Part shown: positions 53,490-64,000 of the stretch, piece after piece
Position numbering within the stretch: the first letter of the stretch is position 1
Layout: each line of letters opens with the position of its first letter
Notes under the pieces: generated by a model
Database searches by the model: none
What the model was told of the DNA's origin: nothing
Seen by the model: the letters and a program-made list of their open reading frames with translations, nothing else
Program-made: the position numbers and the translations under genes
NCBI GenBank assembly: GCA_030247885.1
Contig: JAPDRO010000008.1
Span: 806,001 to 870,000 of the forward strand
From: Taxawa tesnikishii (nom. ined.)
Taxonomy: Eukaryota > Ascomycota > Dothideomycetes > Dothideales
Direction of reading: 5' to 3'
Length of the DNA: 64,000 bases

Positions 53490-56400
53490 TCAAAGTTCAT
53501 CCCTGACCACGCTGGTAGCGGAGCTAGCAGCACTGCTCACCGAGCTCGCAACATCTTGTGCCGCATCCTTAACATTATCGAACGTCTCACCTGCCGCCTG
53601 GCTCGCGCTAGCACCAAACTCAGCCATCCGGCTGCTCGCGCTGGCCATGACAGCACTGATCCTGCTCTGCGCGCTCTCCATAGCGCCGTGCTCTGGACCG
53701 TAGATAGCGCTGCTGACGGCCGAGCTGACGGAGGCATAGGTATCCGCTACCTGGGAACCTGCAACATCAAGATTGTCCGCAGCGACGGAAGAGATGGAGC
53801 TGTACGCACTTGCGACGCTGTTCGTGGCTGTCTCGACGGTGCTAGTGGGAGTGCCGAAGAGGGCTTCGCTAATGGCTTGCTGGGCGGACGCGGCGGCACC
53901 GGACATAGAACTCTGTGCCGCTTCAGCGTAACCGACTGGGATGCCATAGACAGCCTCGCTAGCACGGGATGCAGCATCGCTGTATGCGCTGGCGGCTGCC
54001 GAGGAAGCCTGCTCGTAAGAGCCCTTGGTTGTGCCGTAGAATTGCGAGCTAGCTGCGTCAACTGCAGCGTTCATCTGCTCGGAAATGTTGTCTAGGATAG
54101 CCTCAATCGTCGCTGGTGGGGTGAAAACGGATGACACGACAGATGAGGCGGACGAGTACGCGTCGGCGGCGTAGCTGGAGGCGCTGGAAACAATAGCCGG
54201 AGCGCCGGTCGAGTAAGCGGATTGAAGACGGCTCATGACGCTGTCGGTGAAGTCAGGCTCACGTCCACTGATGACCTCTGCGAAGAGGCCGGCAACTGCA
54301 GCGTACTGAGCAGCCGCAGCAGCAGTGGCTTGAGCGGCGTAATCACCGGCTTGAGACATAGCCGACTCGTGCCATGGGGTCGGGGCACCATAGACCTGCT
54401 CGCTGGCGCGGGAGACAAGCGCTTCCCAGTTTTCACTTGCTTGGGAAGCCACAGCCTCGGTCCAAGGGGTCTCAGATCCGATGACAGCGGTGCTGGCAGC
54501 GCTAGCCGCGGACTCGAGAGGACCGGTCGAGGTGCCAAAAGCCGCTACGCTGGCCTTGATGGAGGCAGCAGAGAGAGAAGCAGACGCCGCTGAGACCGCT
54601 GCATTATACGACGAAGAGATGGAGTCGATGACGTCCTCGGTGGGGGATTTGGTGGTTGCGCCCACGACCGAGCTAGCGGATGAGAGAAGCTCCTGCATGT
54701 TGGACGATGCGGCAGCAACGGCTCCACTGTATTGGCTCTGAGCAGCAGCGAGATAGTTCTGGTAAGCCGGGGTTTGAGTGCCGTAGATGACTTCACTGGC
54801 CTTTGACGATGCCGATGCAAGCGAGGCGGAAGCTGCGGAGGCGGCTGAGCTATACTGACTCGAGGCGCTGTCGAGGACACTCTGCGCAGGCGACTCGGTG
54901 GTCCCACTGACTACAGACTGAGCTGAAGACATGACGGCATCCAGGTTGCCGGATGCGGCAGCAATGGCGGCAGCGTACTGACTCTTTGCCGCAGACAACA
55001 CACTGAGGTATGCTGGGGTCGAGGTTCCGTACACCGCCTCGCTTGCTTTAGATGAAGCAAGCTCAAGAGAGACGGATGCTGCAGAAACCGCTGCCACGTA
55101 CTGGCTTGAGGCACTGTCAGCTACGCTCTGTGCAGCTGGTGCGGTCGTAGCACCGACGGCTGAGCTTGCCGAAGCGAGAACGTTGCCCATGTTGCTCGAA
55201 GCAACAGACACCGCAGCGCTATATTGACTCTGGGCCGCAGAGAGCAGGCTCGCGTACGCAGGCGTCGGAGCAGGGAGATAGCACTCGATGCAGCTGCCAT
55301 GAATGAAGAGTAGCGGTCGTGCGCCATTCCAATTCCGGCGTAGTACCTCTGCTGCGCATCCGCCAGGTATTTCTGGTGCACCGGGGTTGGCTCAACGCCA
55401 ACAGCAATCTTGGCGCTGCTGTACTGCGCAGAGGCAGCGCTGAGCCCTTCGGCAAGTCTGGACGAGGCAATAGAGGAGATGGACTCCATAGCTCCCTGTG
55501 TCGGTGTCTGGAATATGCTTGCAGCCGAGTAACTGTAGCTTGCAAGCTTCTCGCTGGCAGCTGCTAAGGAATCTGAGTATGCCGACTCGACTGAAGCCAT
55601 CATTTGCTCGTGTACAGGCTGTGGGGTACCGGAGACCTGTGCAGAGATGCGAGACTTTGCAAGCGCGTAGTGAGACGAAGCCATGCTAACAGCTTCGTTG
55701 TAGCGTGAGCTGGCGCCGGCGGCAAGTCCGTCTCCAGTGCTAGTTGCCTGCGATGTAAGTGAGGAGGCAGCTGAGCCAAGCTTCGCGTTGAGAGAAGATG
55801 CCGCTGAGCTGGCCTGAGATGCCATAGAGGCAGTGGCAGGTTGTGGTCGGCCATAGATCGCACTCGACGCACTGGAAAAGTTAGATTGCAAAAGAACATG
55901 ATTGATGAACTGACTTACGCTGAAACTGCTTGGGAGTAACGCTCGCTTGCCACCCTTGCCATACTCTCCGGCATGGTCTCTTCATCCTCGAAAAACATGG
56001 AACTCGCCGCCTCAATGGCCTTCAGGTATTGTTCGTTGGCATATGAGCTGGCGGCCTGTGCCTTTCCCTGAGTAGTAGTCGGCTTGATTGCATCCTGGAC
56101 AGCTTGAGTCAGTACGCTCGCCTGGTCGCCAGCCTTGCTGACGATGGACTGGATCTTCGCCGAGTAAGTCTCGTCCTGATCGTCGACGATGTCATCATCC
56201 AGAACAATGGAGTGTGCAACAGGGATAGCCTGTGCCATCGCACCGCCCCAGACCTTCTTCGACGCCTTCTCAGCGACACTTGAAGAGCTGGAGCCCGGAA
56301 CGGCTTCCGAAACAACGGAAGCAACCGAGGACAGACTCGACGAGGCATCCGATGCGACTGATTCAATCATTGGTGCCGGAGTACCCTTGATGGATGCGGC

Positions 56401-56800
56401 TACCTGGTCCTTGTTCTGGTTGGCGGCAGACAGCACGCTTTCGACAGCTGGGGTTTCGCCGCCAATGACAGCTTCCGACACTTTGGTAGCAGCTTGTTCG
56501 GCAACGCCTGGCTCGGAGCCCACTACGGACTTGGAAGCTTCTGATGCTGCACTCTCAATAAAGCCAGGATGAGTTCCGACAACCTTCTTCGAAACTTCGG
56601 AAGCGGCGCTTTCAATGGAACCGGTCGAAGTGCCCAGGATTCTTTCAGAGGCCTTGGAAGCTGCGCTCTCGATGTTGCCAGTCCCAGTACCGATGATGTT
56701 CTCGGAAGCTTTCGAAGCCGCGCTTTCAACAGAGAAGGTCGCTTCAGCGGCCGCCTCAGATGCACCAGAGGCGATGTTGGCAGCTTTGGACGAGGCAATG
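53490..56800 (-). repeat. Coding tandem repeats, Ala/Ser-rich
   Basis: Two repeat classes inside the giant membrane protein. Towards the N-terminal side are short units of about 20-25 residues (SIESAASKASERILGTSTG type). The C-terminal side has longer units of about 75-90 residues, containing a YG(T/A)xTPA(Y/W) motif and SAASSQYxxAVSAAS blocks. Units vary in sequence, so they are old rather than recently amplified. Confidence 0.8.
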
Positions 56801-58730
56801 GAGGACAAAGACTCAGCTGAGCCTCGAGTAGTTCCGGCAACCGCCTCACTTGCATCGGAAACCTTGTTAACTACCTGTTGCTTGGCCCTGGCGGCGGCAG
56901 CAGGCACGTATTTGGTGTTGAAATCGTCCGATGCATCCCGTGCCTCAATCTTCCACTGTCCGACCTTCTTAAGTCTAGCAAGCTCCTGTGCTGATTCCTC
57001 CGCGATGCTCATGGCTTGTTCCTCGATGTCGGACGCGGCTTTCTTCGCCTCCGTCAAGCGCTCGTTCTTGGATGCGACCGCCTCGACATCGTTACGCCAC
57101 TGACTGGAAGTCTTCTTAAGCTCGTTGTATTTGGACCAGTCCTTATGCGTGATTCCTTCATTTGACGCCCAACGTCTTCCGATGTCCTGCAGGCGAAGGT
57201 CCTGGATGTTGTCGATAGTTTCGAGAGTGGAATTGGCAGCTGCATCTACAAGGGCAATAGTTTCCTTGTCGTATCCCTGCTTCCATTCACGCACACTCTG
57301 AGCTTTACTCTTGATGGTTTGGCCACCCTCACGGACGTCGCTGGCGAAGTGGTCTTGTACCGAGGCGACAAGCTCGCTGGAGGCGTCCTCCGGAAGACTC
57401 TCCACGGCTGACAAGATCCTGGACTTCAAGGTCTTGAAAACAGATTGCGAAGATTCCTCGAGCCGGATGATCAACGCCTTTCCGACTCCATTGACCTGGT
57501 GCTCAAGTTGCTTGTCGCAGATGTCCTGGACGCGCTCGCGAAGGTGATCGGAGCCCTCCTGTACGGCCTTCGCAACCTGCTCCTCCCAGAGCTTGAGGTC
57601 ATCGGCAAACTGCTCGGCCGCAGTCTGCTCAGTTTCGCTGGGTTCTGCTGACTGAGCTGAAGAAGTGCTGCCGGCAGCATCTGCGGTAGTGGAGCCGACT
57701 AATGAGCTCGCAATGGAAGATGAGAGCGAGGATACACTGGAAGAGACAGAGGACGCGGATGCAGACGCAGAAGATGCCTTGGACGAGGCTGCAATAGATT
57801 CAACAGCAGCCTCGAGCTTCTTTTCGTCCTTGTAACGTCCGAGTCGTTGGGTGATCTTCATAACCTGCGGTTCAACATTCTCGCCATACAGGATCTGTAT
57901 TCTTGGCCATATTTGGCGGCTGACGAAAGACCAAGTCAGGTTTGCACCCCAATGAGCGTATGGCAAGCCGGTGTTAACAGTGAAGGCATGCAGCTGGTGA
58001 TATGTACGCTGAGCGTAAGGGGCGGCAAACTTGTATGCAGGACGTATCTCAAGCTCATAGAAGTCGATGGCAGAGTTTTTGAGGTTGGTGTAGTATGGTT
58101 CCACAGCTACCCAGACCTTCTGCACATGAGGTGCCAGGTGAGCGTCGTATTGCTTCAGCCCTTCTAGTCTGGCCTTCTCGAATTGAGGTCGGACAGTCTT
58201 CTCCCACTGTGTTTGCCCATATTGTTGAGCCTGAGCAACGCGGTGGGCACCATGTTTCGAATAGTTCTCTTTGGTGAAGGCAAGTGCAGGGTCGTAAGCC
58301 CGAGTCTTAACACGGTCGACGTATGGCTGGGCCTTCTCGACATAAGGTGTCACATAAGGCGCTACGTAGGTATGGTAATATGGTTCCACGTATGGGATAG
58401 CTTGCGTCTTGAATTCGAGGTATGGCTTGCAAATCTTGGGTAAGTCGTCGGTGATTTCGGATTGGGAGGAAGGACAACGGAAGGCTGTGGTGATGATGGT
58501 ATACCAGACAAGAAGTCTACGAATGTTAGCATACGAGATACCTGCGTGGGCAGATGCACTTGCCTGACAACGATTCCCATCAGCCAGCTCACGAAACCCT
58601 GTCTTCTCCGACCCGGTGCTGCACGGGATAGTTTTGGAGCCAGACCGCCATCAAGCTGGCCGTTCAGACCGCCGTTTGGCTGTGATTGCTGCTTCTTCCC
58701 CTTGGCTCGACCATTCGCCTTGGCCGCCAT
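53490..58730 (-). CDS. Giant Ala/Ser-repeat single-pass membrane protein ('hoxa13-like' of Pezizomycotina), with C-terminal RDEL
   Basis: Exons 58730-58564, 58516-55919 and 55871-53490, about 1715 aa. The start MAAKANGRAKGKKQQSQPNG leads to a membrane helix, GFVSWLMGIVVRLLVWYTII, formed across the first intron. That intron is GC-AG (GCAAGT donor). A luminal domain follows: EPYYHTYVAPYVTPYVEKAQ, ENYSKHGAHRVAQAQQYGQ and WPRIQILYGENVEPQVMKI. The rest is Ala/Ser-rich helical repeats, each with a variant of YGTSTPAY or GTSTGSIESAASKASE. The C-terminus is VVRDEL, a KDEL/HDEL-type ER-retention signal. Proteins of this layout are usually database-labelled 'transcription factor hoxa13', but nothing here is a homeodomain. 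A net -1 shift occurs at about 55271-55280, in a repeat junction. Function is unknown; an ER-lumen or perinuclear structural role is inference. Confidence 0.8.
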
Positions 58731-59678
58731 GATGTTGTAGACGGGCGCGTGACGGTACGCCAATCGAGAGAGGAGGTGCGAGTATGGTTGACTATTTGGT
58801 GATTGGTTTGAGGCCTGGCTGTACTGTACAAAGCCGAGCTCAGATAGACAGTCTGTTGTCACGGCCTAGTTCGTGCAGAATGAAGGTCGGCCCCTGATCA
58901 AAGGTCCAACACGGACTGATGTCTGAACCCGACAGAAAGGACTTGCAGCGTGTGTACAAGGAAGCAACAGCAAACGGCAAGGCAGGAGGCCAGCACGCAC
59001 ATAAGACGTGCAGCACTGTGTTAGTCTTGGCAGGGAGCTCAAACCTGGCAGGCTCGCAGGCTGGCAGGCTGGCACCGAGCAGCCAAACGCCAGCTCAGAG
59101 ACTAAAGACGTCAGAATCTCCACGCGACACCGCGTACAACCGAACATTTAGTCCCCCGTACCGGCGAGGGTCCTTCCGCCTCCGCCTCCGCCGCCGCCGC
59201 CGTTTGCATGTGATACGTCTTCCGATTGTCATCACTAAGAATTGGCAGGGACAAGAACAAGAACCGAGCAAATCACACATTGTGCGCGCGGAACCTCCAC
59301 CATCAGAACCACGACAGTCCGCTTCTAGGGAGATCAACGAGGTGACACTGCAGCGGACGCTACCGCACGATAGCGCATCTTGGAGCAGGCAGCGGGCAGA
59401 TCGCTCGAGCAGGAAGGATCGCACTTTCCCTGCTCTGTCGCTGACTGCCAGACCGCGGAAGCAGGCCGTATAAAACCTGCCTTATACAGGCGTCTCGCGC
59501 TTGCTGGCATCCACGACAGAGCTCACATGCCGCGGTGAAGGCCTTTGTTGCCCGTGCCTTTGTGGCTTTACACAGCCCCTCCTGCCCAGAACCTATACCC
59601 ACCCACTGGTTCTGTCTCTACGGCCTGGCTACGCCGGTCAATCTCTGGATTTCTTGAGCACTCTCCTCTACCGCCGAC
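58731..59678. promoter_or_regulatory. Divergent promoter region: RDEL repeat protein (-) / DOA10 (+)
   Basis: 948 bp between divergent start codons. It contains a GGCAGGCT-type short direct repeat near 59045-59070 and a (CCGCCT/CCG)n tract near 59180-59200. A 184-codon plus ORF (58919-59473) crosses it but reads as low-complexity and is not accepted as a gene. Confidence 0.5.
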
Positions 59679-62600
59679 ATGGCCGATCCCGCACCTTCTC
59701 CAATCGCTCAGCCGGACGTTATGAACGATCCTGCTTACGACACGAATACCGGAACCGACAACAGGTTGCCGGGCGAAGGAGATACTTGCAGGATATGTCG
59801 CAGCGAGGGAACGGAAGAGGAACCGCTGTTCTACCCATGTAAATGCAGCGGGAGTATCAAGTTTGTCCACCAGGACTGCCTCATGGAATGGCTGTCGCAT
59901 TCCAACAAGAAGCACTGCGAGCTGTGCAAGACGCCGTTCCGCTTTACAAAACTCTACGACTCGCAAATGCCGGAGACCTTGCCGTGGAACATATTTTTGA
60001 GAAGAGCGGGTATCCACACTGCTCGCTACGTCATTACATGGGCACGCGCGGTACTGGTAAGCTTCGTGTGGCTGATCGTCTTGCCATGGTCCATACGGTG
60101 GGCTTGGAGGGCCTTGTTCTGGTTCATGGACGCTGGTTGGGCAAGAGACGCCTTCTTGGGTGAACTGGAGACGGCGGTATTAGAGAACGCTCCGAACCGG
60201 ACGTCCAACAGCTCGTTGGCACATCTGATCGGAGGTGCAAACTTCACGATGGAGCCCGCCGCACTCAGTTTCTCCAGATTCGTGCTGTTGTTTCTGGGCT
60301 TGCCCTTGCCCAGGGAGCGGAATGTTTCAAGCCATGCTCAGACGAGGATGAACATCAGCACTATGGCACGCTCTACAATTCTTTCTGACGTTGCGTCGGT
60401 TAATTCGCTAACCTCGTCTCCCTTTACGAACCGCCAAATCCTGGATGTCATGGAGGGTCAGATTATCACCCTTCTTGTGGTGATCGCCTTCATACTGGTT
60501 TTTCTTATCCGGGAATGGGTCGTCCAGCAACAACCTCTCCTAAATGCAGCTGCACAGATCAGAGACGCCGAAGTGCGGGTCCAGCTTGCTGGGGAAGCAG
60601 TAGAGCGGATCAGACAACTCGAGAACATGAACGGTGGGCGAGAAGACGAGGCTGGAGAGGAACACGAACCGCTGAACACCGATGCTTTGGAGGAAGAGCT
60701 TGGCGACTCGGCATCCCAAACCACCGATGGCACTCATATCACCTCTGATGCGGACACCATTCCATCGTTTGACGACAACAAATTTATGGGGTGGGAAGCC
60801 CTGCAAGACCAGATCCACCAGGCCACTTCCGTCGCGTGCATCGATCATCCTGATAGTGACGTGAATTACGAACACATCGCGAAAGTGGCCAAGGACGTCA
60901 TGAAGCAAATAGAGCTTGCTCAGGAAGAAGGCATAGCTGATCCTGTAGACAAAATCGGCGATATACTTCAGAGAATACCTCCTCATGCGAGAAGCATCTG
61001 GTGCGCGCAACTCCTCGATCAGGTCCGGCAAAAAGAGTCCGCAAAACAACTCCCGTCAGAACACGAGGGGCATTCAGTTCCAACGCATCGAGATCTGCCA
61101 ATCAGCCAGACGAGACAGCGGATTCTCAGGATGCAGAGTCCTCAAGCACAGCCCGGCGGCCACTCATGCGACCTCGGGAGTCCTCTCTCAGTACATTGCA
61201 GATTTTGAAGACCCTTGAGGAGGAGGCCAGACATTCAGATACTGTTGTCGCCTCTCGACGAAATGCAGAAGTGAATAGAGCAAACAGTGCTGACAGCAAC
61301 GACAGCTGGCAGGAGGTAAAACGCTCAGCAAGCCCCAATCAGCCGGCTGATCAAGGCGATAGCTCTTCCGCTGGCCAGGACAAGGGAAAGAAGAAAGTAG
61401 CATTCGACTCCAACGATGACAGTGGGCCAAGCGAAGCGCCGCTTGATGGATGGACTTCTGACTCAGATCGCTCTCGTCTCGCCCAACAGGATGACTGGCC
61501 AGAAGGAATCGGGGATCGCATAAGGGATCCCGATCCAATACCTACTCTGGACAGTGATTCTGTGCGGTCGGACTCAACAGGGGAACAATCTGATCTCCTT
61601 CTGGATGCATCTCTAGCACCTGGCTCTGACGAGGAATCGGTTGCAGGGGATGTGCTCAGGATAAGCCTAACGGATCAAGATCGAGGCTCGAACGCACGAC
61701 CACCAAGTCCCACGATGGGACAACCTCCCAAGAGCACTATGCAACGTATCTTCGATTGGTTCTGGGGTGAAATCATAGAAGAAGCAAATGGAACGAACGC
61801 AGCACCAGCACCGGCTCCTGACAATGAGGAAATTCTTCCGGATGTTGATGATGAAGACCCCTTGGTTCGGGTCCTCGGTGGCGGACCTCAAGCTGTGCGG
61901 CCTGTGATCCAGGAAGATGAGGCCCAAGATCCTGAAGTTTTGGCTGCTGCTCAACAAGCCGGGCTTGATGCTGAAGCCATTGAGGACGCAGAGGACCTTG
62001 AGGGCATCCTCGAACTCATTGGCATGCAAGGCCCTCTGGTAGGCCTCCTACAAACTGCGGTCTTCTGTGGTGTCCTTATCACTGTCACACTGTGGGGTGC
62101 TATTGCAGGACCATATTTGTTCGGCAAGCTGGCTCTAGTACTGATTGGCGATCCCCTGACCTATCTGGTGATGGGACCACTGAAGCTGGTCAACTTTGGC
62201 GCCGAGCTTGTCGTTGACGCGGCCTTGTTTCTAGGGAGCATCAGCATCTACTGGATTGTCCAGCCCCTTTCGGCACTCATTGCGCTAGTGGTTGGGGCAT
62301 CATATGGACATGCTATCACACCTCCTTTTGCGTCCGTCACGAAGTCGCTGCAAAATATCTGCCAAGGTGCTGCGCTTCGTCTCTCAGGATTGCTCGAGTT
62401 CTTCCCAAGCACACCCGGCGAATCTGAGGCGCTGCTCATCTCAATTCAAGCCCATCAATCTCTCCGCCATATCCAAGGTGATATCAGATTCTTGGGCGCA
62501 TCGGTCGAGACGCTTCTCATAAGCCTGGGAGAGAAAGTGCAGGATGTGTCTTTCTCCCGCCTAGTCCGGGCACTTTTTGCTTGGACACCGCATGGCTACC

Positions 62601-64000
62601 ATCTGGCACAGCAACTCACATCAGTACTCCAGGAGCAGAGTATGGCCATGCTGACGCATGTGAAAGCGAATGGCTTCACGATGAAACTCGCGCAACAACC
62701 CATCCTGCCCGATCCATCCCTAGCCTACTGGAGCGCGACGGACCGTTGCCTCGCCGTTATCCTCGGCTACGCTTTCCTCGCCATGATTGGTGCCGCTTAT
62801 CTGCTCAGACGGGAGCCATTGTTCAGCAACCCAAGCGTACAGAAGATCGAGAAGAGCGTGAGCGACTTCCTGAAGCAAGCAGGCGGCGTCATGAAGGTGA
62901 TACTGATCATCAGCATCGAAATGCTTGTCTTCCCGCTGTACTGCGGCTTGCTCTTGGACTGCGCCTTATTACCTCTCTTCGCTAATGCCAGCGTCGCCAA
63001 GCGCATCGCCTTCGCAGTGCGCTCGCCCTGGCTCTTTGCCTTTGTGCACTGGTTCATCGGCACGTGTTATATGTTCCACTTCGCACTCTTTGTGTCTATG
63101 TGCCGCAGAATCCTGCGTAGTGGCGTGCTGTACTTTATCAGGGACCCGGACGACCCGACCTTCCATCCTGTACGTGACGTTCTGGAACGCAACGTTACGA
63201 CACAGCTCCGAAAGATTGCTTTTAGCGCTCTGGTCTACGGTGCACTGGTGATTCTCTGCCTCGGCGGGGTCGTATGGTGCATTGACAACGCCTTTCCGGG
63301 CGTGTTTCCCGTCCGCTGGGCCTCGCCGGAACCGATTCTCGAGTTCCCGATTGACTTCCTGGCTTATAACTTTCTTGCACCCGTGCTCATCAAAATCGTC
63401 AAACCGTCTGAAGGGGTCGAGACCCTTTGCGAGTGGTGGCTCAGGCGGTGCGCCCGATTGCTGCGGCTTTCGGACTTCCTGTTTCATGTACGGAACGCTG
63501 ATGAGGAGGGCCATTACGTGCGCAAGACCTGGATAAGTCTGTTCAGGGCACAGAAAGCCAACGTTTACCCGTCTGACGAAGACGCAAAAGCTTGGGAGTT
63601 GTCTTCCCAGGATGTCAAGGGTTCCGAAGACCAATTCATCCGGGATGGCAGATATGTGCGGGCTCCCGCCTCTGATCAGGTCAGGATAGCCAAAGGCCGA
63701 GGTGTCTTCCTCGAAGTCACTGAAGACAACGAGCGTGTCGACGGACGCCCGGACAATGACGAAGGTATGCATGGAAAGCGCGACTCGAACTTCACAAAAG
63801 TGTACATCCCTCCTTGGTTCCGTGTCCGCATCGGTCTGTTCATCGTCGGTCTTTGGTTATTCGCTGCAGCCACTGGAATCAGTCTGACTATTATCCCCTG
63901 GTTTCCGGGCGAGTCCTACTCGCTGCCGTCCTGCCTTCGCACGTCCACGTCAACGACATCTACGCGTATTCCCTCGGCTTCTACCTCCTGGGGAGCGTGC
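59679..64000 (+). CDS. SSM4: ERAD E3 ubiquitin ligase DOA10 (SSM4/MARCH6), partial, with two apparent frameshifts
   Basis: The gene runs off the window. The N-terminal RING-CH domain is textbook: GDTCRICRSEGTEEEPLFYP, then CKCSGSIKFVHQDCLMEWLS and CELCKTPFRFTK. Membrane segments start with TWARAVLVSFVWLIVLPWSI. A long acidic cytosolic loop follows. The TD (TEB4-Doa10) region is recognisable from LVGLLQTAVFCGVLITVTLW, LVMGPLKLVNFGAELVVDAA, RREPLFSNPSVQKIEKSVSD and FFVHWFIGT-like blocks (read FAFVHWFIGTCYMFHFALFV). The frame jumps by net -1 at the A-run 61030-61034, and again at the C-run 63895-63898. Beyond the latter it reads LVSGRVLLAAVLPSHVHVND to the window end. DOA10 ubiquitinates misfolded membrane and cytosolic/nuclear proteins at the ER and inner nuclear membrane. 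No intron is needed in the visible part. Confidence 0.93.

Noticed and set aside
53490-58730. Homeobox transcription factor, the usual database label for this family
   Set aside because: No homeodomain is present; the protein has a TM helix, repeats and an ER-type C-terminus.
58919-59473. 184-codon plus ORF between the RDEL protein and DOA10
   Set aside because: Arg/Ser-rich low complexity, from CCG/CCT repeats in a promoter region; overlapping minus ORFs are of similar length.
62969-63772. 267-codon minus-strand ORF opposite DOA10
   Set aside because: Antisense shadow of conserved DOA10 membrane segments.
1-64000. Biosynthetic cluster, transposon, viral or CRISPR-type system
   Set aside because: No PKS/NRPS core, transposase, reverse transcriptase, capsid gene or spaced repeat array was found; genes are mixed housekeeping and accessory.

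Overview
The window is nuclear DNA of a filamentous ascomycete (Pezizomycotina, most like a Dothideomycete). The signs are compact genes with 50-120 bp GT-AG introns and CTAAC/CTGAC-like branch sites, and fungal families such as HET, NmrA, DUF202, 2EXR, fungal DOA10 and the Pezizomycotina 'hoxa13-like' membrane protein. There is also an intron-bearing tRNA-Val. The species cannot be fixed from sequence alone. I saw no transposon, viral element, CRISPR or rRNA.

Layout. 0-10 kb: tail of an RS-rich protein, a broken HET gene, a CitE/CLYBL-like lyase divergent from TVP23, tRNA-Val(AAC), a D-2-hydroxyacid dehydrogenase and a ZRC1-type zinc transporter. 10-21 kb: a DUF202 membrane protein, a seven-TM frizzled/smoothened-like receptor, 3 kb without a clear gene, and a secreted 5'-nucleotidase-like phosphoesterase. 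21-32 kb: an unrecognised gene, a BTB protein, complex I 9.5 kDa subunit divergent from OST48/WBP1, a glutathionyl-hydroquinone reductase, a Cys-rich small protein and a secreted carboxylesterase. 32-49 kb: DBP9 helicase, an NmrA-like protein, a P450-reductase-like oxidoreductase without its FMN domain, a 2EXR protein, SesB-like and patatin-like pieces, MDE1, F-actin capping protein beta and a PWWP protein. 49-64 kb: a gene-poor stretch, a RING protein, a giant Ala/Ser-repeat membrane protein ending in RDEL, and the start of DOA10.

The strongest cross-gene pattern is technical or evolutionary. At least ten reading frames that are clearly coding on both sides of a point jump by the same net -1 base, often inside or beside a homopolymer. 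This hits essential housekeeping genes (OST48) as well as DOA10, ZRC1, an esterase, NmrA, the receptor and others. Roughly a dozen other multi-exon genes are intact. Residual single-base deletions from a long-read assembly explain this best. Decay of one homeologous copy in a duplicated (hybrid/diploid) genome is the biological alternative. The HET gene and the 5'-nucleotidase carry in-frame stops that are not of this type.

Functional links. Several products belong to the ER/secretory system: OST48, DOA10, TVP23 and the RDEL-tailed repeat protein, whose promoter region is shared with DOA10. Others serve mitochondria, sulphur salvage and redox: complex I 9.5 kDa, MDE1, glutathionyl-hydroquinone reductase and D-2-hydroxyacid dehydrogenase. 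No co-regulated metabolic cluster is evident.
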